Below, in pieces: positions 1 through 9,562 of a DNA stretch of 64,000 nucleotides. Every line of letters starts with the position of its first letter. The first letter of the stretch is position 1. The stretch comes from Streptoalloteichus hindustanus. GTDB taxonomy: Bacteria; Actinomycetota; Actinomycetes; Mycobacteriales; Pseudonocardiaceae. The notes below the pieces were generated by a model that did no database searches, was not told where the DNA came from, and worked only from the letters and a program-made list of their open reading frames with translations. The stretch lies in NCBI RefSeq assembly GCF_900129375.1, contig NZ_FQVN01000003.1, positions 558,001-622,000 on the forward strand, read 5' to 3'. The translations under genes were made by a program, and so were the position numbers.

Positions 1-995
1 GAACACCACCGGGTGGAACACCCGCGCCCGGCGCCGTCCAGCCGGACCGGGCCGCCGAGCGGAACGGGAAGAAGCCGGGCGGGGCGAAGGCCGCCGCGCG
101 CAGGCGGCCGAGCCGGCGTCTGTTCACGCTGTGGATCGTCGTCGTGCTCGTGCTGGCCTCGCTCGTCGGCGGGGTGGCCTGGTGGTTGGGCAGCGGGCGG
201 TGGGCCACCATCCCGAAGGTCGCCAACTTCGAGCGCGCCACCGCCGAGAACGTGCTGCGCGGGGCCGACCTGGTGCCGCGCGTGCGGGAGGAGAACGACG
301 ACTCGGTCGAGCAGGGCAAGGTCGTGCGCACCGACCCGGACACCGGCGTCCAGGTGCTGCGCGGGGCCGAGGTGACGGTCGTGGTGTCCAAGGGCCGGCC
401 GAAGGTGCCGGAGGTCCCCGCCGGCGCCGCGCTCCAGGACGCCGAGACCGCGATCCGCGACGCCAAGCTCCAGCCCCGCACCGACAAGGGCCTGGACGAG
501 TTCCACGAGTCCGTGCCCGAGGGCAGGGTGATCCGGCTCAACCCGGAGCCGGGGACGCCCGCGCCGGCCGGCACCCCGGTGACGATCATCCTCAGCAAGG
601 GCGCCAAGCCGACCCCGGTGCCCGACGTCAGGGGCATGAGCCGGGACGACGCGTTCGCCGCGCTGCGCAAGGAGGGCTTCGAGCCCTACGACGCCGGCGC
701 GGAGTTCTCCGAGCAGCACGACAACGGCAAGGTCATCACCACCAAGCCCGGCCCCGGCGAGACCCTGACGAAGCAGAACCGCCGCGTGGGCGTGGTGGTG
801 TCCAACGCCGTCACCGTGCCGAGGTTCCAGGGCTCCACGCTCCAGGACGCCAAGAAGACGGCGGAGGAGCTCAAGCTGAAGCTGAAGGCGCGGGGCCTGC
901 GCCCGGACAAGCACAGCCTGGTGCTGGACCAGTCGGTGGACCCGGGCACCAAGGTCAAGCCCGGCACCGAGATCGAGGTCGAGACCTTCCCCTGA
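1..995 (+). CDS. pknL: Ser/Thr protein kinase C-terminal part with PASTA repeats (partial)
   Basis: The reading frame is open from the left edge, so the N-terminal kinase domain lies outside the window. What remains is a short Pro/Arg-rich juxtamembrane stretch, one transmembrane helix (about bases 115-195, residues like LFTLWIVVVLVLASLVGG), then about four extracellular PASTA repeats of 65-70 residues, each with Pro-Gly-xx-Val type turns. PASTA kinases sense muropeptides/lipid II and phosphorylate cell-wall and division proteins. The next gene is class II DAHP synthase, as for M. tuberculosis pknL-aroG, so PknL is the likely orthologue, although mycobacterial PknL itself lacks PASTA repeats. 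Assignment as a PASTA kinase is secure; the pknL name rests on synteny. Confidence 0.88.
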   Translation, partial: TPPGGTPAPGAVQPDRAAERNGKKPGGAKAAARRRPSRRLFTLWIVVVLVLASLVGGVAWWLGSGRWATIPKVANFERATAENVLRGADLVPRVREENDDSVEQGKVVRTDPDTGVQVLRGAEVTVVVSKGRPKVPEVPAGAALQDAETAIRDAKLQPRTDKGLDEFHESVPEGRVIRLNPEPGTPAPAGTPVTIILSKGAKPTPVPDVRGMSRDDAFAALRKEGFEPYDAGAEFSEQHDNGKVITTKPGPGETLTKQNRRVGVVVSNAVTVPRFQGSTLQDAKKTAEELKLKLKARGLRPDKHSLVLDQSVDPGTKVKPGTEIEVETFP

Positions 996-996
996 T

Positions 997-1056
997 CCCG
1001 AGCCCGGCCGGACCGGCCGTCACGTCCTGACCCTCCTGGGGCGTCGGCGGCTCGGG
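997..1056 (+). terminator. Terminator-like hairpin after the PASTA kinase
   Basis: Directly after the kinase stop codon, CCCGAGCC (997-1004) pairs with GGCTCGGG (1049-1056), and CGGCC/GGCCG (1005-1019) makes a nested stem. There is no U-tract, as is usual in actinobacteria. Confidence 0.4.
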
Positions 1057-1074
1057 TCCTGCATATCGCACAAG

Positions 1075-1216
1075 CACTTTCGTATACGAAGTGCCCTCTA
1101 GGAGCAGTACGCGACCCTGCATTTCGTATACGAAGTGCCATCCAGGACAGCGGCACCGCGCACTTCGTATACGAAGTACCAGACAAAGATGTTGGCGTAC
1201 TTCGTATACGAAATAC
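1075..1216. repeat. Array of four TTCGTATACGAA palindromes
   Basis: The 12-bp perfect palindrome TTCGTATACGAA occurs at 1079-1090, 1123-1134, 1164-1175 and 1201-1212. Flanks extend it in most copies to GCACTTCGTATACGAAGTGC. Centre-to-centre spacings are 44, 41 and 37 bp, roughly four helical turns. The spacers after copies 1 and 2 also resemble each other (GTGCCCTCTAGGA, GTGCCATCCAGGA), so the array looks like a decayed tandem repeat of about 41 bp. It lies between two convergent genes, and a terminator-like hairpin sits on each side. The half-sites resemble a GntR-type TNGT..ACNA operator, but no promoter is nearby. I did not see the 12-mer elsewhere in the window. Confidence 0.85.
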
Positions 1217-1257
1217 TTCGAACCGCTCGGGCCGGACCGGGGAGAGACCGGCAACGC

Positions 1258-1297
1258 GAAGGGCGGGGCCGGCGTGACACGCCAACCCCGCCCCTTC
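1258..1297. terminator. Bidirectional terminator hairpin, aroG side
   Basis: GAAGGGCGGGG (1258-1268) pairs with CCCCGCCCCTTC (1286-1297) with a one-base bulge, and GGCG/CGCC forms an inner stem. It sits about 50 bases beyond the DAHP synthase stop codon and bounds the palindrome array on the right. Confidence 0.6.
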
Positions 1298-1348
1298 ACG
1301 TGCTTCGGAGCCCTGCCGTCACCCCGTTCCCGGAAACGGCCAGACCGC

Positions 1349-3984
<2,636 letters not shown>

Positions 3985-4160
3985 TCGCGGACCGGCCGCG
4001 CCTTCCCCGGCGCGACCGGCCCGCCCGGCGGGGTTCCCGTGCCGACCACACCGGCCGGGAACCCGGGTCTGGGGTGGGGGCGACGAGCCGGCCGGCCCCG
4101 GCGTACCGCGCGCCGTGGGCCGGCCGACCGTCAGCCGGACCGAAGCAGAATGATCAAGGT

Positions 4161-4278
4161 CGACGAGGGCGCAGCCCGCTCTGCCGCTGAGCTACGGGCC
4201 CCGGCGCCGTCACCGCCAGCGGCCGGGCCCGGCGGGAGTCGAACCCGCGACCCGCTGCCCGAGATTCCGCCCTCGTCG
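4161..4278 (-). tRNA. Candidate circularly permuted tRNA (3' half precedes 5' half)
   Basis: Read on the minus strand, a tRNA 3' half comes first: variable loop GGGTC, T-stem GCGGG/CCCGC with loop TTCGACT, acceptor strand CGGGCCC (4231-4225). After a 23-nt linker (4224-4202) comes a 5' half: acceptor GGGCCCG (4201-4195), TA, D-stem GCTC/GAGC with loop AGCGGCA. The two acceptor strands pair over 7 of 7 bases. GCTGC (4175-4171) can pair with GCAGC (4258-4254) as an anticodon stem, then GCCCTCGTCG (4170-4161) pairs perfectly with CGACGAGGGC (4278-4269). T8-A14, G15-C48, G18G19 and the T-loop consensus are all present. If GCTGC/GCAGC is the anticodon stem, the 3' half supplies loop ATCTCGG with U33 and anticodon CUC. 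Oddities: one extra G between D and anticodon stems, no encoded CCA. It could also act unspliced as a two-piece RNA, or be a decayed tandem tRNA pair. Confidence 0.6.
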
Positions 4279-4328
4279 GCGTACCGCCCCGATCCGGCCG
4301 CCCCTGACGCGGCCGTCCGGCTCGTCGA

Positions 4329-4347
4329 CCGGGTGGAACCCACCCGG
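4329..4347. repeat. Small hairpin upstream of the permuted tRNA
   Basis: CCGGGTGG (4329-4336) and CCACCCGG (4340-4347) form an 8-bp stem with a 3-base loop. On the minus strand it lies about 50 bases before the 3'-half element. It could be part of the precursor RNA or an unrelated terminator; I cannot tell which. Confidence 0.35.
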
Positions 4348-4574
4348 GGAGCCGGTCCCGGTCGGTCAGGGACGCATGGGCAAGTCCGGAGACCGCCGGC
4401 CGAGCCGACACGCTCTCGCAGTAGCCCCGCTCTTCACCCCGGTGATGTTGCCAGCGGAGCTTCCTTGCGCGCCAACGGTTTTTCACCGCGACGAACGGGA
4501 GGCGCGCCGCGGGGACCACCGCGGGGCTGGGCCGATATGAGCAGGCCCACAGCGCCCGATCAGCCCATGATCGC

Positions 4575-4593
4575 TTAGGCAAGGCTAACCTTC
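4575..4593 (+). promoter_or_regulatory. IdeR/DmdR-type iron box upstream of fprA
   Basis: TTAGGCAAGGCTAACCTTC matches 15 of 19 positions of the actinobacterial iron-box consensus TTAGGTTAGGCTAACCTAA, including the central AGGCTAACCT. It ends 74 bases before the fprA start codon, a usual distance for an iron-dependent repressor site over a promoter. It predicts induction of fprA, and perhaps of the divergent RNA, under iron limitation. Confidence 0.7.
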
Positions 4594-4667
4594 ACGAGGA
4601 GTTCCCTGCCCGCGCCCCGGGACCGACCGATGCGGGCGCGCACCACCCCAGACACGGAGGAACGTCT

Positions 4668-6011
4668 ATGAGTCGCCCGCTGCGGGTGGCGGTCGTCGGC
4701 GCGGGTCCCGCGGGCATCTACGCGGCCGACATCCTGACCAAGTCGGACACGCCGGTGAGCATCGACCTGATCGAGCGACTGCCCGCACCCTACGGCCTGA
4801 TCCGCTACGGCGTCGCACCGGACCACCCGCGGATCAAGCAGATCGTCAACGCCCTCCAGCGGGTGCTTGAGCGGCCGGAGATCCGCCTCCTCGGCAACGT
4901 CGACTACGGCGTCGACCTGAAGCTGGAGGACCTGCGGCAGCACTACGACGCGGTCATCTTCGCCACCGGGGCCGACCGGGACCGCGACCTCGCGGTGCCC
5001 GGCGTCGACCTGCCGGGCAGCTTCGGCGCCGCCGACTTCGTGTCCTGGTACGACGGGCACCCCGACGCGCCGCGCGACTGGCCGCTGACCGCGCGCAGCG
5101 TGGCCGTGATCGGCGCCGGGAACGTGGCGCTGGACGTCGCCCGCGTCCTCGCCAAGACCGCCGACGAGATGCTGACCACCGAGATCCCGGACAACGTCTA
5201 CCGGGGTCTGGCCGCCAGCCAGGTGACCGACGTGCACGTCTTCGGCCGCCGCGGCCCCGCGCAGGCCAAGTTCACCCCGCTGGAGCTGCGGGAGCTGGAC
5301 CACTCCCCCAACGTCGAGGTGATCGTCCACCCGGAGGACATCGAGTTCGACGAGGGCAGCATGCGCGCCATCAACGGCAGCAACCAGGTGAAGATGGTCG
5401 TCAAGACCCTCCAGGACTGGGCGCTGCGCGACCCGGGCACCCGCCCGCGCCGGCTGCACCTGCACTTCCTGCACAGCCCCGCCGAGATCCTCGGCGAGAC
5501 CGAGGTCACCGGCCTGCGCACCGAGCGGATGGAGCTGGACGGCGACGGCGGCGCGCGCGGCACCGGCGAGTTCCACGACTGGGACGTCCAGGCCGTCTAC
5601 CGCGCGGTGGGCTACCTCAGCACCCACCTGGCCGACCTGCCGTTCGACCACGACGCCGGCACCGTGCCGCACGACGCCGGCCGCGTGCTCGACCTCGACG
5701 GCCAGCACATGCCGGGCGTCTACGTGACGGGCTGGATCAAGCGCGGCCCGGTCGGCCTGATCGGCCACACCAAGGGCGACGCGCTGGAGACCGTGGGCAG
5801 CCTGCTCGCCGACCAGCCGACGCTGCCCACCCCGGCCGAGCCGGACCCCGACGCCGTGCTCGACCTGCTGCGCGAGCGGGGCGTCGCGTTCACCACGCTC
5901 ACCGGCTGGAACCAGCTCGACCAGCACGAGCGGGCGCTGGGCGAGGCCAGGGGCCGCGAGCGGATCAAGGTCGTGTCGCGCGAGGAGATGCTGGACATCT
6001 CCACGCGCTGA
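4668..6011 (+). CDS. fprA: NADPH-ferredoxin reductase, adrenodoxin-reductase type
   Basis: FAD enzyme that passes electrons from NADPH to ferredoxin, supporting P450s, iron metabolism or Fe-S assembly; cytoplasmic. At 447 residues it matches mycobacterial FprA (about 456). The N-terminal FAD motif is VVGAGPAGIYAAD (residues 8-20), followed by the family block APYGLIRYGVAPDHP; the NADPH motif is VIGAGNVALDVARVL near 147-161; the FGRRGPAQAKFTPLELREL block follows; the C-terminal VTGWIKRGPVGLIGHTKGDA segment contacts FAD/NADPH. Start: ATG at 4668 with GGAGGA about seven bases upstream. Expression is probably iron-controlled through the box at 4575-4593. Confidence 0.95.
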   Translation: MSRPLRVAVVGAGPAGIYAADILTKSDTPVSIDLIERLPAPYGLIRYGVAPDHPRIKQIVNALQRVLERPEIRLLGNVDYGVDLKLEDLRQHYDAVIFATGADRDRDLAVPGVDLPGSFGAADFVSWYDGHPDAPRDWPLTARSVAVIGAGNVALDVARVLAKTADEMLTTEIPDNVYRGLAASQVTDVHVFGRRGPAQAKFTPLELRELDHSPNVEVIVHPEDIEFDEGSMRAINGSNQVKMVVKTLQDWALRDPGTRPRRLHLHFLHSPAEILGETEVTGLRTERMELDGDGGARGTGEFHDWDVQAVYRAVGYLSTHLADLPFDHDAGTVPHDAGRVLDLDGQHMPGVYVTGWIKRGPVGLIGHTKGDALETVGSLLADQPTLPTPAEPDPDAVLDLLRERGVAFTTLTGWNQLDQHERALGEARGRERIKVVSREEMLDISTR

Positions 6012-6021
6012 CGTGCGGACC

Positions 6022-6064
6022 GGTACCCATGCGGCGCCCCCTGCCTCCGCGCCGCATGGGTACC
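6022..6064. terminator. Perfect bidirectional terminator between fprA and pfkA
   Basis: GGTACCCATGCGGCGC (6022-6037) and its exact reverse complement (6049-6064) form a 16-bp stem with an 11-base loop, lying between the convergent stops of fprA and the phosphofructokinase. Confidence 0.85.
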
Positions 6065-6132
6065 TCCCACCCGTCCAGCGTTCCCCCCGGGCGACCGGCC
6101 GGACCGGCCGACCGGACGCCGGGATCAGCCGA

Positions 6133-7158
6133 TCAACCGAAGAAGACCTCGGCCTCGGCGTAGCGCTCCAGCGGCACGGTCTTCAGCTCCGCCGTGGCCT
6201 CGGCCAGCTTGACCCGCGTGATCTCCGTGCCGCGCAGCGCGACCATCACGCCGAAGTCGCCCTCGTGCACCGCGTCCACCGCGTGCAGGCCGAACCGCGT
6301 GGCCAGTACCCGGTCGTAGGCGGTCGGGGTGCCGCCGCGCTGGGTGTGGCCCAGCACGACCGCCCTGGACTCCTTGCCGGTGCGCGCCGCGAGCTCGTCG
6401 GCCAGCCAGGTGCCGACGCCGCCCAGCCGGACGTGCCCGAACGCGTCCGTCTCCCCGGTCTGCAGCACCTCGGCGCCGCCCTCGGGCACCGCGCCCTCGG
6501 CGACCACGATGATCGGCGCGTACTCGCGCTCGAACCGGCGCCGCACCCACTCGCAGACCTTGGCCACCGAGAACGGCCGCTCCGGCACGAGGATCACGTT
6601 CGCGCCGCCGGCCAGGCCGGAGTGCAGCGCGATCCACCCCGCGTGCCGGCCCATCACCTCGACGACCAGCGCCCGGTGGTGCGACTCGGCCGTGGTCCGC
6701 AGGCGGTCGATCGCCTCGGTCGCGATGTGCACCGCGGTGTCGAAGCCGAACGTGTAGTCGGTCGCGGACAGGTCGTTGTCGATCGTCTTCGGCACGCCGA
6801 CGACGCCGATGCCCTCGTCGACCAGCCGCCTGGCCACGCCGAGGGTGTCCTCGCCGCCGATGGCGACCAGCGCGTCCACCCCGTACCTGGCCAGGTTCTC
6901 CCGAATGCGCTCCACCCCACCGTCGATCTTGTACGGGTTGGTCCGGGACGACCGGAGAACGGTGCCGCCCCTGGTGAGGATGTCCTCCACGTCGTCGAGC
7001 CCCAGCGGGCGGACCTGCCCCTCGACCGGACCGCGCCAGCCGTTGAGGAACCCGACGACCTCGTGGCCGTACACCTCGATGCCCTTGCGGACGACCGCCC
7101 TGATCACCGCGTTCAGGCCGGGGCAGTCACCGCCGCCCGTGAGCACGCCGATGCGCAT
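6133..7158 (-). CDS. pfkA: 6-phosphofructokinase, pyrophosphate-type signature
   Basis: Phosphorylates fructose 6-phosphate at C1 in glycolysis; cytoplasmic. The 341-residue protein starts GVLTGGGDCPGLNAVIRA. The phosphoryl-donor determinants read GGEDT (Asp at the E. coli Gly104 position) and PKTIDND (Lys at the Gly124 position). Asp plus Lys is the pattern linked to PPi use in the actinobacterial group III enzymes such as the Amycolatopsis methanolica PPi-PFK, whereas ATP enzymes of this group carry Gly at 104. MGRHAGW and the later PERPF substrate motifs are intact. Start: ATG at 7158, with GGAGG 11 bases upstream; an upstream in-frame start at 7194 would add 12 unconserved residues. Donor specificity is inferred from residues only. 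Confidence 0.93.
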   Translation of the reverse strand: MRIGVLTGGGDCPGLNAVIRAVVRKGIEVYGHEVVGFLNGWRGPVEGQVRPLGLDDVEDILTRGGTVLRSSRTNPYKIDGGVERIRENLARYGVDALVAIGGEDTLGVARRLVDEGIGVVGVPKTIDNDLSATDYTFGFDTAVHIATEAIDRLRTTAESHHRALVVEVMGRHAGWIALHSGLAGGANVILVPERPFSVAKVCEWVRRRFEREYAPIIVVAEGAVPEGGAEVLQTGETDAFGHVRLGGVGTWLADELAARTGKESRAVVLGHTQRGGTPTAYDRVLATRFGLHAVDAVHEGDFGVMVALRGTEITRVKLAEATAELKTVPLERYAEAEVFFG

Positions 7159-7403
7159 CTGCTCGCTCGCCTCCGTTCTGCGGGACGCCCGCACCCGAGA
7201 TCACTTCGGGACACCCGCGCCCGACCGCCGCTCGCGGGCGGAGGAACACCGCGCCTCACCCACGGGCAGCTCCTGTTCGCCGAGCCGGCCGCTGTGACCG
7301 GCGTCGCATACCACGGGGTCGAGCCTGCCACGCTCTGGATCGGTGCAGCAACGGGGGGTGTCGAATTGCCCACATGGCGAGCGGGATTCGGCCGGCGGAC
7401 GGC

Positions 7404-7441
7404 GGGGCGTGCCCGGACCGGACGCGGTCCGGGCACGCCCC
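7404..7441 (-). terminator. Terminator after RNase AS gene
   Basis: GGGGCGTGCCCGGACCG (7404-7420) and its exact complement (7425-7441) form a 17-bp stem with a GACG tetraloop, 28 bases beyond the stop codon of the gene at 7470-7967. The remaining 245 bases to the pfkA start hold the pfkA promoter; I see no other gene there. Confidence 0.85.
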
Positions 7442-7469
7442 GGGGACGAACGGGTGGCGGCCGGGTGGC

Positions 7470-7967
7470 TCAGCGCTGGCCGAGGCGGCGCCGGTGCTCC
7501 TCGATCACCCGCCAGCGCGCGAGGTTGTGCCGCGCGTCGGCCAGCGCGTCGTGCGCGTCGAGCGGGGCCGGCGGCAGCTTCGGCTTGCCCGTGTCCTCCC
7601 AGCGCTGCCGCAGGTCGCGGGTGAACCGGGGGATCGGCTGGGGCAGGGCGGGCATCGCGCCCCAGAGCTGGGCCAGCGCCACGTGGTCGTAGGCGGCGAA
7701 CCAGGCCCACAGCTCGACCTCGCCGCCGTGGGCGGTCAGGAACTCGAACAGCTCGTCGCGGATGCGCGAGCGGCCGCGCCAGGTCGGGTCGGACGGTGGA
7801 GGGAGCTTGGGCAGGACGTGCTGCCGCACCCACGGCCCCGCCCGGTCCGGGTCGAACTCGGTGGACACGGCGTAGAACTCGCGGCCCTCCTCGTCCACGA
7901 CCCCGATCGACACCAGGTCGATGGTCCTACCATCCTCGATGAACTCGCAGTCGTAGAAGAACCGCAC
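7470..7967 (-). CDS. 3'-5' exoribonuclease, RNase AS type (Rv2179c-like)
   Basis: Predicted polyadenylate-specific DEDDh exonuclease that trims adenylate-containing RNA 3' ends; cytoplasmic. It has 165 residues, like Rv2179c. Visible motifs: FFYDCEFIEDG at the N terminus (DxE), LWAWFAAYDHVAL in the middle (Asp motif), and HDALADARHNLARW at the end (HxxxxD). The GTG start at 7967 is preceded by TAGGCT (7979-7974) with six bases between, so the transcript is probably leaderless. In mycobacteria the gene sits beside aroG. Catalytic residues look complete. Confidence 0.88.
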   Translation of the reverse strand: MRFFYDCEFIEDGRTIDLVSIGVVDEEGREFYAVSTEFDPDRAGPWVRQHVLPKLPPPSDPTWRGRSRIRDELFEFLTAHGGEVELWAWFAAYDHVALAQLWGAMPALPQPIPRFTRDLRQRWEDTGKPKLPPAPLDAHDALADARHNLARWRVIEEHRRRLGQR

Positions 7968-7973
7968 CGACCA

Positions 7974-7979
7974 AGCCTA
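7974..7979 (-). promoter_or_regulatory. -10 element for leaderless RNase AS transcript
   Basis: TAGGCT fits the actinobacterial TANNNT -10 consensus and lies six bases before the GTG start, with no Shine-Dalgarno sequence available. Confidence 0.5.
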
Positions 7980-8037
7980 AAAGGCCCCGATCGGCGGCTT
8001 GTCAACGCCCACCCGAACGCCTCCGAACGGCGGCCGG

Positions 8038-8760
8038 TCAGGCCGCCGGGCGGTCCCGCCAGTCCCCGCCGTCCCCGCCCGACGCGGCGAGCTCGTCCTT
8101 GACCTTGGCGGCGTAGACGTCGACGTACTCGCGCCCGGTCAGCTCCATCAGCGCGTACATGATCTCGTCAGTGATCGACCGCTCGACGAACCGGTCGCCG
8201 GCCAGCCCCTCGTACCGGGAGAAGTCCAGCGGCTCGCCCACGACGATCCGCACCGGGCGGGGCCGCCACATCCGCGACCCGATGGGGTTGACCTCCTCGG
8301 TGCCGAACATCGCCACCGGGATGACCGGGACGCCGGCCTCCAGTGCCATCCGGGCCACGCCGGTCTTGCCCTTGTACAGCCGGCCGTCCGGGGAGCGCGT
8401 GCCCTCCGGGTAGATGCCGAGCAGCCGGCCCTCGCTCAGCAGCCGCACCCCGGTGTCCAGCGCGGCCTGGGCGGCCAGCGCGCTGGACCGGTCGATCGGC
8501 ACCTGCCCGACGCCGGAGAAGAAGTACTTCTTGAACCGGCCCTTCAGGCCGCGCCCGGTGAAGTACTCGCGCTTGGCCAGGAAGGTGACCCGGCGCGGCA
8601 CCATCAGCGGGAGGAAGAACGAGTCCGCGACCGCGACGTGGTTGCTGGCCAGGATGGCGCCACCGGTGCCCGGGATGTGCTCCAGCCCCTCGATCCGCGG
8701 CCGGCACGCAGCCCGCATCAGCGGACCGAGCAGGACGTACTTCATCAGCCAGTACAGCAC
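8038..8760 (-). CDS. plsC: 1-acyl-sn-glycerol-3-phosphate acyltransferase
   Basis: Membrane-associated acyltransferase that adds the second acyl chain to lysophosphatidic acid in phospholipid synthesis. Catalytic NHVAVAD (NHx4D) lies near residue 45 and the substrate motif YPEGTRS near 120; FLAKREYF lies between them. About 240 residues, normal for the family, with a hydrophobic N-terminal patch and a charged tail. The GTG at 8760 was chosen because GGAGGGAGG (8779-8771) is ten bases upstream; a GTG at 8784 would be upstream of that ribosome site. It occupies the position of Rv2182c in the conserved block. Confidence 0.9.
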   Translation of the reverse strand: MLYWLMKYVLLGPLMRAACRPRIEGLEHIPGTGGAILASNHVAVADSFFLPLMVPRRVTFLAKREYFTGRGLKGRFKKYFFSGVGQVPIDRSSALAAQAALDTGVRLLSEGRLLGIYPEGTRSPDGRLYKGKTGVARMALEAGVPVIPVAMFGTEEVNPIGSRMWRPRPVRIVVGEPLDFSRYEGLAGDRFVERSITDEIMYALMELTGREYVDVYAAKVKDELAASGGDGGDWRDRPAA

Positions 8761-8970
8761 TCGCGGAGCGCCTCCCTCCAGCACACACTCGGTAACCAGC
8801 GTACGGAGCGCCGGACGGCCGGCACAACGTCGGCCCCGGCAGGCGGGTGAGCCGCCCGCGTGACGCGGCCCCGCCCGCCGGCATCCGGGTGGTCGCTCGG
8901 TGCCGCGGGGCCGGACCCCCTGCCATCATGGCGGGACACCTTTCGGCGCGAGGCAAGGGAGGCCGGGGGA

Positions 8971-9516
8971 ATGACCGGACGCACCCCCAGCCAGGACGGC
9001 CCGGAGGACGTCGACGCGGCGTTCGCCGAGATCGTCGCGGACCTCGAACGGGAGGGCGGCCTGCGCTGGCCCGACGAGGCCGAGCTCGACCAACGCCCGG
9101 ACCGGCCCGTCCGCCCCGACGCCGCCTCGCCCGACGCCGCGGGCGCGGTCGACCGGCCAGGGGGCGGCGTGGGGACGGCGCCGGAGCCACCGGCTCCGTC
9201 CACTGTGTCCGGTCAGGGGATGGCTCGGGGCGCGTCCCCCGAAGCCGGGTCGCCCCCGGCGGACTCGCCGGACGACCACTACGTGCCGCCGGAGCCGCCG
9301 CCCCTCCCGCCGCTGCGGGCGCCGACCGTGGGGGCGTTGGCGCTGCTGGTGGTGGGGGTGCTGCTGCTCGTCGTCCCCTCGCTCGTCGGGCTGAGCCACC
9401 AGCTCGCCATGCCGCTGGCGCTGATCGCCCTGACCAGCGGCATCGCCTGGCTGGTGCTGCGGATGCGCCAGGGGCCGCCCCCGGACTCGGGATGGGACGA
9501 CGGCGCCCAGGTCTGA
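8971..9516 (+). CDS. Acidic N-terminus plus two-helix membrane protein
   Basis: A 181-residue protein I cannot assign to a characterised family. The first 110 residues are acidic and Pro/Ala/Asp-rich, starting DVDAAFAEIVADLEREGGLRWPDE; two transmembrane helices follow (about residues 123-142 and 146-163), with a short charged C-terminal tail. This architecture is common in actinobacterial hypothetical proteins of the DUF308-like kind. The ATG at 8971 was chosen because GGGAGG lies about ten bases upstream. It diverges from plsC. Confidence 0.7.
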   Translation: MTGRTPSQDGPEDVDAAFAEIVADLEREGGLRWPDEAELDQRPDRPVRPDAASPDAAGAVDRPGGGVGTAPEPPAPSTVSGQGMARGASPEAGSPPADSPDDHYVPPEPPPLPPLRAPTVGALALLVVGVLLLVVPSLVGLSHQLAMPLALIALTSGIAWLVLRMRQGPPPDSGWDDGAQV

Positions 9517-9535
9517 GGGCGCGGCTCCGGGCTCG

Positions 9536-9561
9536 CTCCGCCACCGGCCCGGCCGGCGGAG
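9536..9561. terminator. Terminator between membrane protein and ROK kinase genes
   Basis: CTCCGCC (9536-9542) pairs with GGCGGAG (9555-9561), with additional GC pairing inside, between two convergent stop codons 46 bases apart. Confidence 0.5.
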
Positions 9562-9562
9562 G

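Noticed and set aside
1079-1212. TTCGTATACGAA flanked by ACTT...AAGT resembles the arms of loxP.
   Set aside because: The 8-bp asymmetric spacer of a lox site is missing; the arms overlap on TATA. No recombinase gene is nearby. The likeness is limited to a short palindrome.
1075-1216. CRISPR-like repeat array.
   Set aside because: Repeats are short palindromes with spacers of unequal length that resemble one another, and no cas gene exists in the window.
4161-4278. tmRNA (ssrA) instead of a permuted tRNA.
   Set aside because: It has a canonical D-arm and no tag reading frame, and the order and size do not fit a one-piece actinobacterial tmRNA.
4154-4582. Minus-strand frame of 142 codons covering the permuted tRNA.
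   Set aside because: Its translation has the pieces expected from translating tRNA arms (PVAQRQSG, GFDSRRAR) and otherwise noise; the tRNA structure explains the conservation.
6133-7692. Long plus-strand frame opposite pfkA.
   Set aside because: Antisense to a well-supported enzyme gene; high-GC sequence gives long chance frames.
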